This document shows, piece by piece, positions 12,279 through 24,374 of a stretch of 64,000 bases of DNA (position 1 is the first letter of the stretch; every line of letters begins with the position of its first letter). Origin of the DNA: Schistosoma haematobium (taxonomy: Eukaryota; Platyhelminthes; Trematoda; Strigeidida; Schistosomatidae); NCBI RefSeq assembly GCF_000699445.3, contig NC_067195.1, positions 86,686,569-86,750,568 on the forward strand, read 5' to 3'. The notes beneath the pieces were generated by a model that saw only the letters and a program-made list of their open reading frames with translations, did no database searches and had not been told where the DNA came from. The position numbers were made by a program, and so were the translations under genes.

Positions 12279-13144
12279 ATGACGGATAGCGAGAAGAATA
12301 CTATTAATGTTATAGACTCAGACGTACAGGCCATTCATTTTCGACCTGTATCATTTATCCCCCACGACCCTGAGGTCTGGTTTGCTGCTTTAGAGTCTCA
12401 GTTCGAGACTCGTCGCATCACGAGCCAAAGGCAAAAATACGCCTACGCTCTCGAATCATTACCCGGGGACCATTTAGTAGCTGTTCGTGAGGTCGTCCTC
12501 AATTCTAACGTGCCTGATGTTTATGACCGCCTCAAGGAGGCAATTCTCCGACATTTCCTCCCATCGAGGGAGGAACGATTGAGGACCCTGTTAGCACGTC
12601 ACCCCTTGGGTGATGCTAAACCAAGCCATCACCTCACGCGCCTGCAATCTCTTGCAGGACCAACAGCATCTGACTCGGAGATAGTTAAGGAATTATGGCT
12701 CGAGTCACTACCAGCTCATATCCAACCTACTGTGACGGCACTGCTCGAGGACTCACCGCTTAACCAGGTAGCCCTCATAGCAGACAAAATTTTGGCGAGG
12801 ACTAGTAATAGAGACACCTATGTAGTTGCTTCGACGGCACGTCCTAAAGTAGACATGGACGCCGGTCATTCCTCAGCTCATGGTGACAGGGCCGGGTGTA
12901 TTCACACACGTCTTAGTTTTCGAGACCGTTGTAACGTACCCCAACCCTACGTCCCCCGAGCTCGCTCAAGTTCTCGCAAACCCGTCACCACTCGCCCAAA
13001 AAGGGATCTTCCAGGCCACGCCGAAAGGCGGCTACGGAAGCGAGTGACAGTTGGTGCTGGTTCCATAGGTCCTTCGGGTCCGGCGCCCGCCGTTGTCGAG
13101 CACCATGCTCATACAAGGCGGTAAACGCCAGCGCCGGCGAGTAA
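12279..13144 (+). pseudogene. gag: gag of the gypsy element, frameshifted before the zinc finger
   Basis: The frame from the ATG at 12279 runs to 13124 and encodes a capsid-like region (FIPHDPEVWFAALESQFETR, then LARHPLGDAKPSH). The expected nucleocapsid zinc finger lies in another frame at 13055-13108, with spacing C-x2-H-x9-C-x3-C, ending at a TAA at 13142-13144. This CHCC pattern is diagnostic of the CsRn1/Boudicca clade. The two frames meet at an A-run, 12998-13002, the likely site of a one-base change. The pol frame overlaps the end of gag from about 13093. Confidence 0.82.
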
Positions 13145-16100
13145 AAGCGGCCGTACTCGCCGGCCCTTCACCCCAGGTTGGTCGCCTATTCTATGTGCAC
13201 GATTACCGCACGAACGCTAGGTTCCTAGTAGACACTGGGGCCCAAGTTTCTGTCGTACCACGAGGTAGCAGCAAGTCACAAACCACAGTGCTTCGACTAC
13301 GCGCTGCGAATGGCTCAGTCATTCCTACCTACGGTACACGACAACTCGCGGTCAACCTGGGCAACCGACGACGGTATCTGTGGACGTTCATCATTGCTGA
13401 TGTTCCCACAGCCATACTAGGTATCGATTTTCTACAGCACTATGAATTGCTTGTCGATTCACGTAGGCTGCAGCTAATCGGTACTTCGTCGAACAGCAAA
13501 TTCATGGGCTGTAAAGCCCACATGAACGCGTACCGAATCCTGGGCACTTTTTATTCGCGTGACGATAAATTCCACGCTTTATTCGAGAAATTCCCCGTAA
13601 TCACTAAACCACTCGAGGAGCTTCCATCGGTGACCAATCGTGTGGTACACCACATAGTCACCCGCGGACCGCCAGTCACAGCACGACCTCGCCGACTGGC
13701 ACCGGACAAATTAGCTTTTGCTAAGCGTGAGTTTGACAATTTACTAGCTACTGGTATTATTCGTCCTTCTCACAGTCCATGGGCCTCTCCTCTACACATG
13801 GTGCGCAAAAAAGATGGGGTTAGTTAGAGACCATGCGGCGACTACCGAGCTCTAAACGTAGTTACGCGCTTTGATAGCTACCCCATCCCCCACATACACG
13901 ACATCATCGCATCGCTCAAGGGCACGACTATCTTTTCTAAGATCGATCTGGTACGAGCATATCATCAGATCCCAGTCGCTCTTGAAGATATCGAAAATAC
14001 CGCTATCACGACTCCTTTCGGTTTGTTTGAGTTCCTACGAATGCCATTTGGATTACGGAATGCTGCTCAAACTTTTCAAAGGTTTATCGATAGCATTGTA
14101 CGAGACCTCGATTTTGTTCACGTCTATATTGATGACCTGCTAATCGCATCATCAAACGTAGATGAACATTATCAACATCTTACGCTATTATTCCAACGCC
14201 TTTCGGATAATGGAATAGTAGTTAACCCAGACAAATGCGAGTTAGGTAAACGAGAAATAATATTTCTGGGTCATGTTATCAAGCAAGAGGGTATTCTTCC
14301 TTGTGAGGACAAAGTGCAAGCAATAAAGGAGTACAACGAGCCGTCCTCACTCAAGGGACTGAAAGCTTTTCTCGGTTTGGTTAACTTCTACCGTCGTTTC
14401 ATCCCACACGCGGCAGAACGGTTACGACCACTAACCGACTTATTACGCGGCAACCCACGCAGATTGGAAATGAACGATTCTGCACGTACTGCATTCACTG
14501 AAATCAAAACGGCTCTTGCGCAAGCCACTCTTCTCGCCCATCCCGATCCATCAGCCACGCTTAGTATAGCGGTTGATGCATCCGATGTTGTTATAGGAGC
14601 AGTTATGCAACAAAACATCTCCGGTAGTTGGCAACCTCTCGAGTTTTTCTCACGACGCCTTACTACCACGGAGACGAGATATAGCGCTTTTGGTCGCGAG
14701 CTGCTAGCAGCCTACTGCGCCATCAAACATTTTCGGCACGCAGTAGAAGGACGTCAATTCATTTTATTTACCGACCATAAGCCCTTAACGTATGCTTTGC
14801 ATACCAAGTCTGACCGCTACTCACCACGAGAGTGCAGACATTTGGACTATATCTCCCAGTTCACGACAGAACTTTGTCACATCCAAGGCAAGTCGAACTG
14901 TGTTGCCGATGCTCTATCACGAATCCAAATGAATGCAGTTACCCTGCCGGTGCTCGATCTTCCCGCTATGGCCGCTGCCCAAGCAAACGATCCCAGTTGT
15001 ACAAAAGCATCACACTCTACGTCCCTTCAGTATCAGGAAGTACCTCTAGCCACGACTTCTGGCACCATTCTATGTGATACTTCTACCGGTCTTCCCCGAC
15101 CCATCGTACCCTCTGCTTATCGCCGTCTCGCATTCGATGCCCTGAATGGATTATCTCACCCAGGTATCGCAGCTACATTACGCCTCATCACTGCACGATA
15201 CGTCTGGCCGTCCATGAATAAAGATGTTCGTATGTGGGCGAAGCAATACTTACAATGTCAACGATCAGAAGTGCACAGGCACGTAGCCGCCCCTCTCGGT
15301 ACATTCGCTACGCCTGATGCTCGCTTCGATCACGTTCACTTAGACATTGTAGGACCACTGCCACCATCGCACGGGTATGATCACATACTCACGTGCATCG
15401 ACCGCTTCACCAGATGGCCCGAAGCTATACCCATCACGTCTATCACGGCGGAGACAGTTGCTCACCGCTTCGTAGAACGATGGATAGCTTTATACGGTTG
15501 TCCCTCGACTGTCACGACTGACCGAGGACAACAATTCGAGTCCGCACTATTCTCCTCACTTACTCGGCTGCTTGGTACGGAACGCATACGCACTACCGCC
15601 TACCATCCAGCTTCAAATGGTTTAGTTGAAAGGTTTCACCGTCAACTTAAAAGTGCTCTTCGGGCACACGAAAACGACGACTGGTGCGAAACCTTACCGC
15701 TCGTTCTACTAGGTATTCGAACGAGCTTGAAGGCAGATATCCAATGTTCCGCCCTTGAACTTGTATACGGCACGACATTGCGTCTGCCCGGAGAATTCTT
15801 CACACCACGGAGCAGACCTAATTTCGCTAAATCAGACTACGTCCATCGACTGTCTGCATTTATGCGAACGCTGCCTCCGGTGTCAACTCGAATACAACAT
15901 CGACAGGTCGCTCTCCCTCGAGAGTTATCCACCTGTTCACATGTTTTCATACGAGTAGATTCGGTACGCAAACCTTTGCAACAACCTTACGAAGGCCCTT
16001 TTCGCGTGATCGCTCGTCACGAAAAGACCTTCAAGGTTGATCGACACGGCCGCGTCGAGATCGTCAGCATTGATCGTCTCAAACCAGCACACGTCGATGA

Positions 16101-16368
16101 CAGTACCCTATCTGATAACCTGAGATTCAATGCTAGACCAAGCAAACCTACTAGCGGGATCCTCAAACCATCTTCAGGTCCCACGCTAGATACACCTGAG
16201 ACCTCACTCTCACGTCCCAGTCAACAGCACGCGTCATCTGCACCGTCTACGGACGAGACGACAGTCTCACGTCCAGATCAGCAGACCACGCCGCCCTTGA
16301 CTTCGGATGAGATTGCAGGCTCACGTTCCGGTCGCCGAGCACGTTTACCCGTACGCTTCCTCGACTAG
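13093..16368 (+). pseudogene. pol: pol of the gypsy element (PR-RT-RNaseH-IN) with one nonsense codon
   Basis: One frame runs across the region, interrupted only by TAG at 13825-13827, just before the RPCGDYR motif of RT. Protease has DTGA at 13231-13242. RT has [30 protein letters not shown] and YIDD at 14125-14136. RNase H has SIAVDASD and [10 protein letters not shown]. Integrase has a zinc-binding region followed by the catalytic acidic residues in [17 protein letters not shown] and [10 protein letters not shown]. The first Cys of the integrase zinc finger is replaced by Tyr at 15247-15249, while the second Cys (15256-15258) is present. The copy therefore cannot supply complete enzymes without suppression. 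Confidence 0.93.
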
Positions 16369-16928
16369 TCGCACAGTCGACAACCGATACGGTGTAGGAA
16401 TACTCCTATGCTACTTGCATGCTACACTCTTCTCTTTTTTTGATTTTCTTTTTGTTTCCTGAGCCCTCGGCCTCGACCATCTCCGTTTGGTTCCGTCGAC
16501 TTCAGTCAACTTTGGCGAAAGCTGGATTGGCCACCCACGCTCTTGTCAACGCACTCAGTCGATATATTGGTTTCGAATGCTTGGCATACGCTTGGTCTCG
16601 AACTTGGTCGTTATGGTCGCTTCTGGTCTTTTGGCTCAACGTGGTTTCGTCCTTCGTCTGCAGCGCTTCTGGTCCGCATTCCCTACGAACGCCATCTTCA
16701 GATTCTGGATACAAACCACTCTGGTGTAGCATGCCAACTCAAACAATAAATACAACACATCGCTCCTGGTACCGTTCTCCGAAAACGACCTTCGTTGGCA
16801 ACTCGACGATCAACGATCGCTTTTCTGTTCGCCAATTCTTCCGTCCTACAATCGCTCGTCAGCCGATCAGTCCCACGATTCAAACCGCTATTTATCGAAA
16901 GTGTAAACCCTTTCTAGCGGGGGGCTCC
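16369..16928 (+). other. 3' untranslated region / ORF3-like stretch of the gypsy element
   Basis: This stretch lies between the pol stop and the 3' LTR. An open frame from 16419 runs through it into the LTR. It includes a hydrophobic, Trp-rich segment (WSLWSLLVFWLNVVSSFVC). No envelope or known domain is recognised. It ends with a G-rich tract that would serve as the polypurine tract. Confidence 0.5.
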
Positions 16929-17291
16929 TGTAGTGACTCACATTTATCACGAGAACACGACTGGTTTAATAAAAACAATTATTATTATTATTATAACCAA
17001 CTGTACCAGTGTTTGTTTTAATGTGCTTTTGTTTAACTGTGCTAATTATAGCCATTTTGTGCTTCCATTACCTTCCATCATTGTTCCGCGGTTTTTGGTA
17101 CTGTTCGCGCGTACTCCTGTCTTCTGCTTCCACTTGTACCACTTCTTGGCACGATCTCGGTATTCGTTCAATACCACGAGATCGCCAACGAAATAAATCT
17201 GGTTACACTCGATCCTCGCCTTCTGATTTATCTGGCACGTGTTTCTGGGTAGCGGTGTTCACAGTTAATCTCAACTCGACGCCACGCTACA
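16929..17291 (+). repeat. 3' LTR of the gypsy element
   Basis: The second LTR starts TGTAGTGACTC and ends ACGCTACA, followed by the target duplication ATAG. Confidence 0.92.
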
Positions 17292-17295
17292 ATAG

Positions 17296-18725
17296 TGTTG
17301 ATTGAGGATTAGTCAGTGGAAAAATAGGTATTGTTGCTTTAGGTGATTCGAAATCATCAGAAACTTATAACGTTAAAGAACCCGAGACGCCTAATTTAAT
17401 TATAAATTTCAATTCAGAAATATTCGTTTAGTGTTAATTCTAGTAGGCTAATGAGTTTTGATTTTAAACGTTTGTTTAGCCAACAGCCACCTAGGGATTT
17501 AGTTATTTTACTAGTGCAGTTGATAGTACCTAGTTTTTTAATCTTATTATCTAAACTATGTTCGCATTTTAGGCTGCTAATATGATAAACCAATCCATAA
17601 ACCCAAATACGATTAGCAACAACGACTATGATGGGTTTATTGATAAATGTTAAAGGCGATTCAGATGATTTCTAAATTCAAAAGATATGAAGATATAGTG
17701 TAACGTATGTACGGGCCAGGTTAACATGCAGGTTGTTGACGTATATAAAAATTTAAAAATAATGAACATGACCAGGGAAAGTAATTTTAAAGTCAAGACT
17801 GCTTACGAAACTTCAGGCAGGAATATAACGCGTTATAAACATTCCATAAGAAGTTACTGCATTTAGCCTAGGGACACTTGCAAATGTGGCAAAAGCAACT
17901 GGAAAACATATACATGTTAAGTACAAAAAAATCATCCAGTAAAATAGTTGAACTCGCCTGGATTATTTTTGAAAATTAGATTATTCAGTGGACGACATAT
18001 ATAACTCCATTCGTGAGTAGTAATTATCCAAAAGCATCCAGAATAAAACATGCAGTATGGTAATCACTTCCAGGGTGCTTGGTGCTGTTGAGGTTTTTGG
18101 GACTCGCTCTGATCAGAACAACTGAATGAATCCAGATAATTGTGTGTGCCATTGAATGAGCCATCTAAAATGAACTTATGATTGCAGAAAACTTATAGCT
18201 GGAACTCACCGTATTTTTTTGGAGAAGTGTCACCCTTGTTGTTTGGCAATGGAACTCGAGAATATGAAATTAGGCAGGCAGTGGTCGGAAGGAAAGATAT
18301 TACAGGATAGTGCGTAGTTTAAAACAGGATGAGGTGTTAAGTGTATGAACACTGAGAATTAGATCCATATAACTATTTAGTCCTTGATTGCATTGTTAGT
18401 CAATGTATATTTACGCTATTAACAGGTCATATTTGCTAGAGCTTGATGTTTAAACAAGTCTATGTCGCTGAAGCAGGTAAATGCTATTAAAGCTTGCTAA
18501 CGAACCATCAAAGCTAATTAGTTGATATAGATGATCAACTTTTATTATCGATTGAGCTAGTAAGTTATGTGAACTAATAGATATAACATTACGATAATAT
18601 ATGTGACCATTAATCAGAGGACTATACGAATACTGGGTTTACAAAAATAAAAACCGATTGAGAAGGTTAAGGTGGAAATAAGGATTAACAGTAATGGGTT
18701 GCGTTTCTTTAGTTGGGTTCACCAA
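17296..18725. other. Stretch without recognisable content
   Basis: The AT-rich sequence shows no gene, RNA or repeat that I can support. If the 417-bp repeats are LTRs of one element, this is part of its decayed interior. Confidence 0.35.
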
Positions 18726-19142
18726 TGTAGAATTATGGTCTACTATGATATTAGTACTGCTCTAATAATAGACCTAATCCTAAATTTGTAGATTTGTCAT
18801 GATATAACTGCCTAATCTATAAGATCTTACGTGGAAGTCACACCATCGACTACACCAACTCACTGTATCGTATCAGTTACCAATACATGATGTAGAACAA
18901 GGTTAGGCTAGAGAAAGAACAATATATTTAATATGAATAGAAGATATAAGGTAACATTCAGTAGAGACCACGCCTGCATGGCCGAGCCATGCCACTCGAT
19001 CAACTCCAGTCTATTCAATTCATTCTCCGCGCCTTCTCCATTGTTAGGCATTTCCCCGAGTTAAATATTGAATATCTATTTTCTGAGTAGTCTCGTGTTC
19101 ACAGCTTTGTGGATTGTGTGGCTATTGTCCAATGCCACTACA
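18726..19142 (+). repeat. 417-bp LTR-like direct repeat, copy 2
   Basis: This is the partner of 9976-10392, with the same length, the same TGTAG/CTACA ends and few substitutions. Sequence after it (catcactctt) differs from that after copy 1. Confidence 0.6.
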
Positions 19143-19544
19143 CATCACTCTTCCTACTTCTGATTATTTACGTGTGTTTATTCTTCCAATACTGGAAACC
19201 ACCCCTTTTTGTCGATGACCTAAATGTGGTTTATTCATTCTGGTCAGTTACCAAAGAAGGCTGTATTTCAGCTGTAACCAAGGATGGCACAAAGACGTTG
19301 CACGAGTGGGCTGTGTCGTATGATATTATTATAGTATATTGTTATCACATTATTTATTTACATATCTGGTTCTGCATAATGCGGAAAGGCATGAATTACG
19401 GAAAAACGATAACTCCATGCCGAATAATTGTTCCTGCATTCTCCATTGCCAACCTCCTCCAGGTATTGCGTGCCAAATACCAATGTTCTGAATAATTATG
19501 TGATCACTTTAGAGAGTCGTGTAGTTAGGAACGAATACCACTAC
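19143..19544. other. Unclassified stretch between two repeat blocks
   Basis: About 400 bases separate the LTR-like repeat from the 10393-10640 homologue. The open frame 19109-19495 crosses the LTR end and has no motif, so it is probably chance. Confidence 0.3.
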
Positions 19545-19800
19545 ACTACTCTCCCACTAGAACCAAAGTGAAGTTGGTTCGATACCAAGTCTAGTGGAAT
19601 TTTCACGCTCTGGAGGCTGTCAAAAGAGAGATAAAAATCCTCCGGGTATTGATAAGCTGAAAGATAAATCGAAAAGAAAACGGCATGGACTGGCCAGTAA
19701 ACATATGTAATAATTTCGAGATGTCTGGTGAAATGCTTAACACGCTTAAATTGAAAATCTGCGTGAACATTGTTTAAACGTCAAGTAAATTGGGAAAGTA
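19545..19800 (+). repeat. Direct repeat partner of 10393-10640
   Basis: It is the diverged second copy of the block beginning 'ctactctccca' and includes 'gttggttcgatacc' and 'aacacgctta'. Confidence 0.5.
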
Positions 19801-21420
19801 ATTTAGTATAGAAATATTTTAACAAGTCACATTAAGATGCATAATAACAGTTTTTGGACTTAATGACAACTTTCGTAGCACCATTCCAAACTATTGCTGC
19901 TCAAACTATCATTTTGCCACCGAATCTTATTACATTAAAGATTTATTTTCTTATTTACTTATTTTTTGATTCATTTTGTAATACATACATTGTCATTCAT
20001 TCCTATCCAGTTTTACAAACGCACTTGTTGAATTGTTTACATATTTTACTTTTCTTTCCCTCACTTTTCTCCTTTTTTTCTCCAAAGCCAACCGAACATT
20101 CCTCTAAGTTCCACATAACTGGTTTAATACAGCGAATGTTATTTAAAATATATTGGGACTTGTGTATGATTGCATTTTTGAAGGAACCCGAAGTGGTTTC
20201 TTCACAACACCTGTGTACTGAAAAGCTGTTTTTGGGTAATAAAAATTGTTACTTATATTCTATCCATCTCAACAACCCACACATACCGGTTATCATTTTG
20301 ACTAGATTAATTATTCTGATCTTTCTGGTTCTTTTCTCATTTATATATGACCTTTAGAATGTGTGTGTTGTCAATGTATGTGTCAATATATATTTGCTTG
20401 TATCTGCCACCCTCACAAATGTTGAGTCACGTTGAATTGTTGCCTTTCTTACTACTTGTCTATGTAAATAAATTCCCAGAATATACTCTTTCAACTCAAC
20501 TTGTAACACCATCGAACAATTAGATTAGCCTACGTATAAAATACAGAGTAAAAAGGAAAAATGATTTATCCTAGTTTATCCATACAACCGTTCATCGCCA
20601 TGCATCATAAAGTCAAACCAGATGGTTAATCTTTCAGCAGTTTCCTCCAATGTTTTCTGTTCTGTTCCCCAATTAAGACTGATTCCCTGAACACAGTCGA
20701 AGGGACGATATACTCTTGTTATTTGAAGAGCTGTAATTATCATCAGCCCTGTCACCAGGTATTTCAGAGTACAGCTTATAACCTGCTGCAATCCGCATCA
20801 ATCATGGTCATTTATAAAGCAAAATAGAAGTTATAGGGCATAACAACCACTCAGATTGACTGGCTGTTCAGCATCAGCTCAAAATCTCTCTTGAAGTCAG
20901 TTAGCTCACACTGATTCTGGGGCAGCCTATGCTTAAGGTTCCGTTGGAGGCCTGTTCGACAATAATCAGTCTCACATTGGTGGCTTTTTTCAATGGGGTT
21001 GGCAGGATGTTGATTGATAAATAATATTTGGTCGTAAATACAACTGCACTATTAATCAGTATCCTAAAATCTCTATCAGAGGAAGCCACTAGAATGAGAT
21101 TGATTATTACTGAATAGTGCGAATGTGCTTATTTCCCTGTTTTAAACTTAGTATCTCGATGAGCATAAAATCATTAAATGGTTTTCATTGTTACAACCTG
21201 AGTTCAATCTAAGTTTATGGAACAGAATATTTAATATATATGACCTCAGTTCGAAGTCACACCGTTGTCTGCATTGACTCTTCCTATCGTGGCGATAAGC
21301 AGTTACTTCCGAGGACTTTTGAAGATCACATATTGGATGGGGATAGAATAATATGTTTAACATAAAGAGGAAGAGGTTATATATAGTGATCGCGCCAAAC
21401 CGAAGCACGGCATCAGTCGT
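19801..21420. other. Stretch with unassigned open frames
   Basis: The frame 19854-20357 (plus) is AT-driven and Leu/Phe-rich without motifs. The frame 20576-20791 (minus) contains WGTEQKTLEETAERLTIWFD, which looks protein-like, but I do not recognise it and see no splice partners. Neither is called as a gene. Confidence 0.3.
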
Positions 21421-21424
21421 TTAA

Positions 21425-21785
21425 GTCACTAACTTCTGGTAGGTTCAGACTACTTGGTTGGGGTGCATGTGACTATCGTAACCAATGGTTGGAGACTCTT
21501 GGTGACATGTCTCAGAATCGATCACAATGGCGTCGGTGTATACACTCTTTGTCTTCCCTCAAACTATGAGATTAAAATCGCTTCATTTCTTTCTTTCTAT
21601 GTACTAATTCTTTCTTCCTGTACTATATTCTTATATGCGATCTTTGTTTTACATATTACCACCATTGAATTAACTACTATGAACCCGGTGTTCATCTTGC
21701 TGTGCTAATGCGGTATGGCAACTTGGACTGATGCATATATGTGCCTGGCCCTACTTTGTGGTTGACTGACTGGCACTGCCTTGGT
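21425..21785 (+). repeat. RTE (SR3-like) 3'-end fragment
   Basis: The stretch is the reverse-strand homologue of 49850-50200. It encodes a trace of the RTE C-terminus and ends with the family tail 'gtgcctggccctactttg' followed by gactgactg repeats. The same tail occurs at 31165-31215. Confidence 0.65.
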
Positions 21786-22224
21786 TCAGAGTTCTTTTAT
21801 CCACCTTTTTGATATTCTTCAGGTGCTCGTAGTCTATTGCAAGTCTTCTCAGATATTCTATGTTCAGCTTTAATGATCATATGGTTAGAAACCAGTGCCA
21901 CTACTATATAACATTCAGTCACTTCTAATATATCCATAAATCTCAACACAATCCTTCATCTTCTAAGGTAGAACTTATTTTTTCCAGTTCCTTTACAATC
22001 GTACAGATAGATGCCTAGTTATTGCTTCAATCACTGGCGAAGAATTCAATTCACGTTCTGTGTTTATAGGCAGCAAAGCGCTTCTGGACACGAACGCACT
22101 ATCGAAGAACTCCATTAACTCTTCTGAGTTGTCCTTAGCTGGTAATCACTGCTCTTTGCTACTTCTGACACTGTTGAAGTATGTTAAGGACTTTTCACTG
22201 GATCGCCGATAAACACTAGGGATT

Positions 22225-22560
22225 AAATACAGTACCTAGTGGAGCACCCCAAGATTCTGTTCTTGGTCCTTTACTTTTCGCATTTTGTTTGGATGACTTC
22301 CTGCGTTTCGTTAAGCTTGTGATTCTACTTTACACTGATGTTGAAATCTGGAGAGCTAAGATAGAGGAAGGGGATGTATGTGCACTCCAGGCTAATCTAG
22401 ACGTCCTGACTCAGCTTCTGGTTTATTTCAATCAACGTGGCCGTGCGCATTTATATGCATCTTGGGCACAAATATTTGTATTGCTCCAACAAAGGAACGG
22501 CGTTATTGTATTTGGTCTTGTCAAATAGTGATATGAGCTTACTGATGAATCATATCTTCA
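22225..22560 (+). pseudogene. CR1-like reverse transcriptase fragment
   Basis: The frame reads [14 protein letters not shown], then VILLYTDVEIWRAKIEEGDV and ALQANLDVLTQL. This is the RT palm region, with the catalytic YADD box decayed to YTDV. It is a short, old fragment. Confidence 0.7.
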
Positions 22561-22599
22561 AAATCAGGGCTTACTGTAGTCTGGTTGGCGCTTACTTAA

Positions 22600-24326
22600 T
22601 TACTTACGCCTATTACTCCTAATGGAGCATAGGCCGCCGGTCAGCATTCTCCAACCCACTCTGTCCTGGTCCTTCTTTTCTAGTTCCATCCAATTCTTCT
22701 TCATTTTTCTCATGTCCATTTCCACTTCTCGGCGTAATGTGTTCTTTGGTCTACCTCTTTTCATTTGGCCTTGAGGATTCCATGTGAGGGCTTGTCTTGT
22801 GACGTAGTTGGGTGCTTCCCTCAAGGTATTTCCTATCCACTTCCAGCGCTTCTTCCTGATTTCTTCCTCCGCTGAGATCTGGTTTGTTCTCGCCCACAGT
22901 AGGTTGTTACTAATAGTGTTTGGCCAACGGATCTGAAGTATTTTGCGTAGACAACTGTTAATAAACATCTGTATTTTCTGGATGATGGATTTCGTAGTTC
23001 TCCAGGTTTCCGCCCCATACAGTAGAACTGTCTTCACATTTGTATTGAAAATCCTGACCTTGATGTTGGTTGACAGTTGTTTTGGGTTCCAGATGTTATT
23101 CAGTTGTAAATATTCTGCTCTTGCTTTGCCGATCCGCGCCTTCACATCTGCATCAGATCCACCATGTTCATCAATGATGCTGCCCAGATATGTAAATGTT
23201 TTTACATCTTCCAAATCGTCTCCGTCAATTGTGACTGGATTGGTGCACGCTGTGTTGTATCTGAGAATCTTGTTTTTCCTTTTGTGTATATTGAGACCTT
23301 GTACTGCTGAGGCTGCTGCCACACTGTTCGTCTTCTCCTGCATTTGTTGTTGCGTTTGGGATAGAAGGGCCAGATCATCTGCGAAGTCCAGATCGTCCAA
23401 CTGCATCCTAGATGTCCATTGTATCCCGCGCTTCCCTTCAGATGTTGACGTCTTCATGATCCAGTCGATCACCAGGAGAAAGAGAAAGGGTGAGAGTAAG
23501 CAATATTGCCTAACACCGGTCTTCACTTCGAATGACTTTGTCAACTGTCCTCCATGCACGATTTTTCAGTGTAATCCATCATATGAACTCTGTATGATAT
23601 TGACTATCTTCTGAGGCACGCCGTAATGTCGAAGAAGTTTCCATAGTGTTGTTCTGTCCACGCTATCAAATGCCCTTTCGTAGTCAATGAAGTTGATGTA
23701 GAGTGATGAATGCCATTCAATTGATTGTTCCACAATGATCCGTAGAGTTGCGATTTGGTCTGTACACGATCTATCCTTACGGAATCCTGCCTGTTGGTCA
23801 CGAAGTTGAGCGTCTACGCAGTTCTTCATCCTGTTTAACAATACCCTGTTGAAGACTTTTCCCGGTATTGAGAGAAGAGTGATGCCCCTGTAGTTATCAC
23901 ATTTGCTGAGATCGCCTTTCTTCGGTATTTTGACCAGAAGTCATTCTTTCCAGTCTTTTGGTATGTTGGAATGTTGTCTGGTTCTGCTGCTTTGCCACTC
24001 TTGATTTGTCTGATGGCCATGATGATTTCTTCAATTGTTGGTGGGCCAACATTGATTGGGAGGTCCTTGTGTACTATTTCGATATTGGGTGGGTCCAGTG
24101 GGGCTGGTCGATTCAAGAGTTTATTGAAGTGTTCCACCCACCCGTTTCGTTGTTCTTCAATGTTGGTGATTACCTTGCCTTCCCTGCTTTTCACTGGTCG
24201 ATTTCTATAGAGTTTCTTCGTTATGTCATGCAGTTGTCTCATGTTTCCTTCTCTTGCAGACTTTTCCGCCGTCGTTGCTAAATCTTCCACATATTTCCGT
24301 TTGTCAGTTCTGATGCTTCTCTTCAC
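22600..24326 (-). pseudogene. SR2-like ORF, reverse transcriptase portion
   Basis: Three overlapping frames (24326-23835, 23841-23566, 23559-22600) carry the RT in order: IRQIKSGKAAEPDNIP, DQQAGFRKDRSCTDQI, YINFIDYERAFDSVDR, then [10 protein letters not shown] as the catalytic box and [13 protein letters not shown] with [11 protein letters not shown] near the C-terminus. At least two frameshifts separate the pieces, and the usual Gln-Gly before the polymerase box reads [12 protein letters not shown]. The ORF is inactive. Confidence 0.88.
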
Positions 24327-24374
24327 TTGTTTGTTTACTTCTGCATTTTCAGCTTCTGCCTTGTCTTTCTCTGC

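Larger units (their letters stand above)
11777..17291 (+). mobile_element. CsRn1-clade Ty3/gypsy LTR retrotransposon (Boudicca-like)
   Basis: The 5.5-kb element has two 363-bp LTRs, a CHCC-type gag, and a pol ordered protease, RT, RNase H, integrase. It is bounded by the 4-bp target duplication ATAG at 11773-11776 and 17292-17295. A primer-binding-site-like TGGTGATCCC follows the 5' LTR after two bases; the form TGGTGA suggests tRNA-Trp priming, as reported for the CsRn1 clade. A purine-rich 'agcggggggc' lies just before the 3' LTR. The LTRs look identical by eye, implying recent insertion, yet the coding region carries a frameshift, a stop codon and a lost zinc ligand. Confidence 0.93.

Noticed and set aside
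20576..20791. 71-codon minus frame containing EETAERLTIWFD considered as a gene exon
   Set aside because: No recognised family, no convincing splice partners and no support beyond composition.
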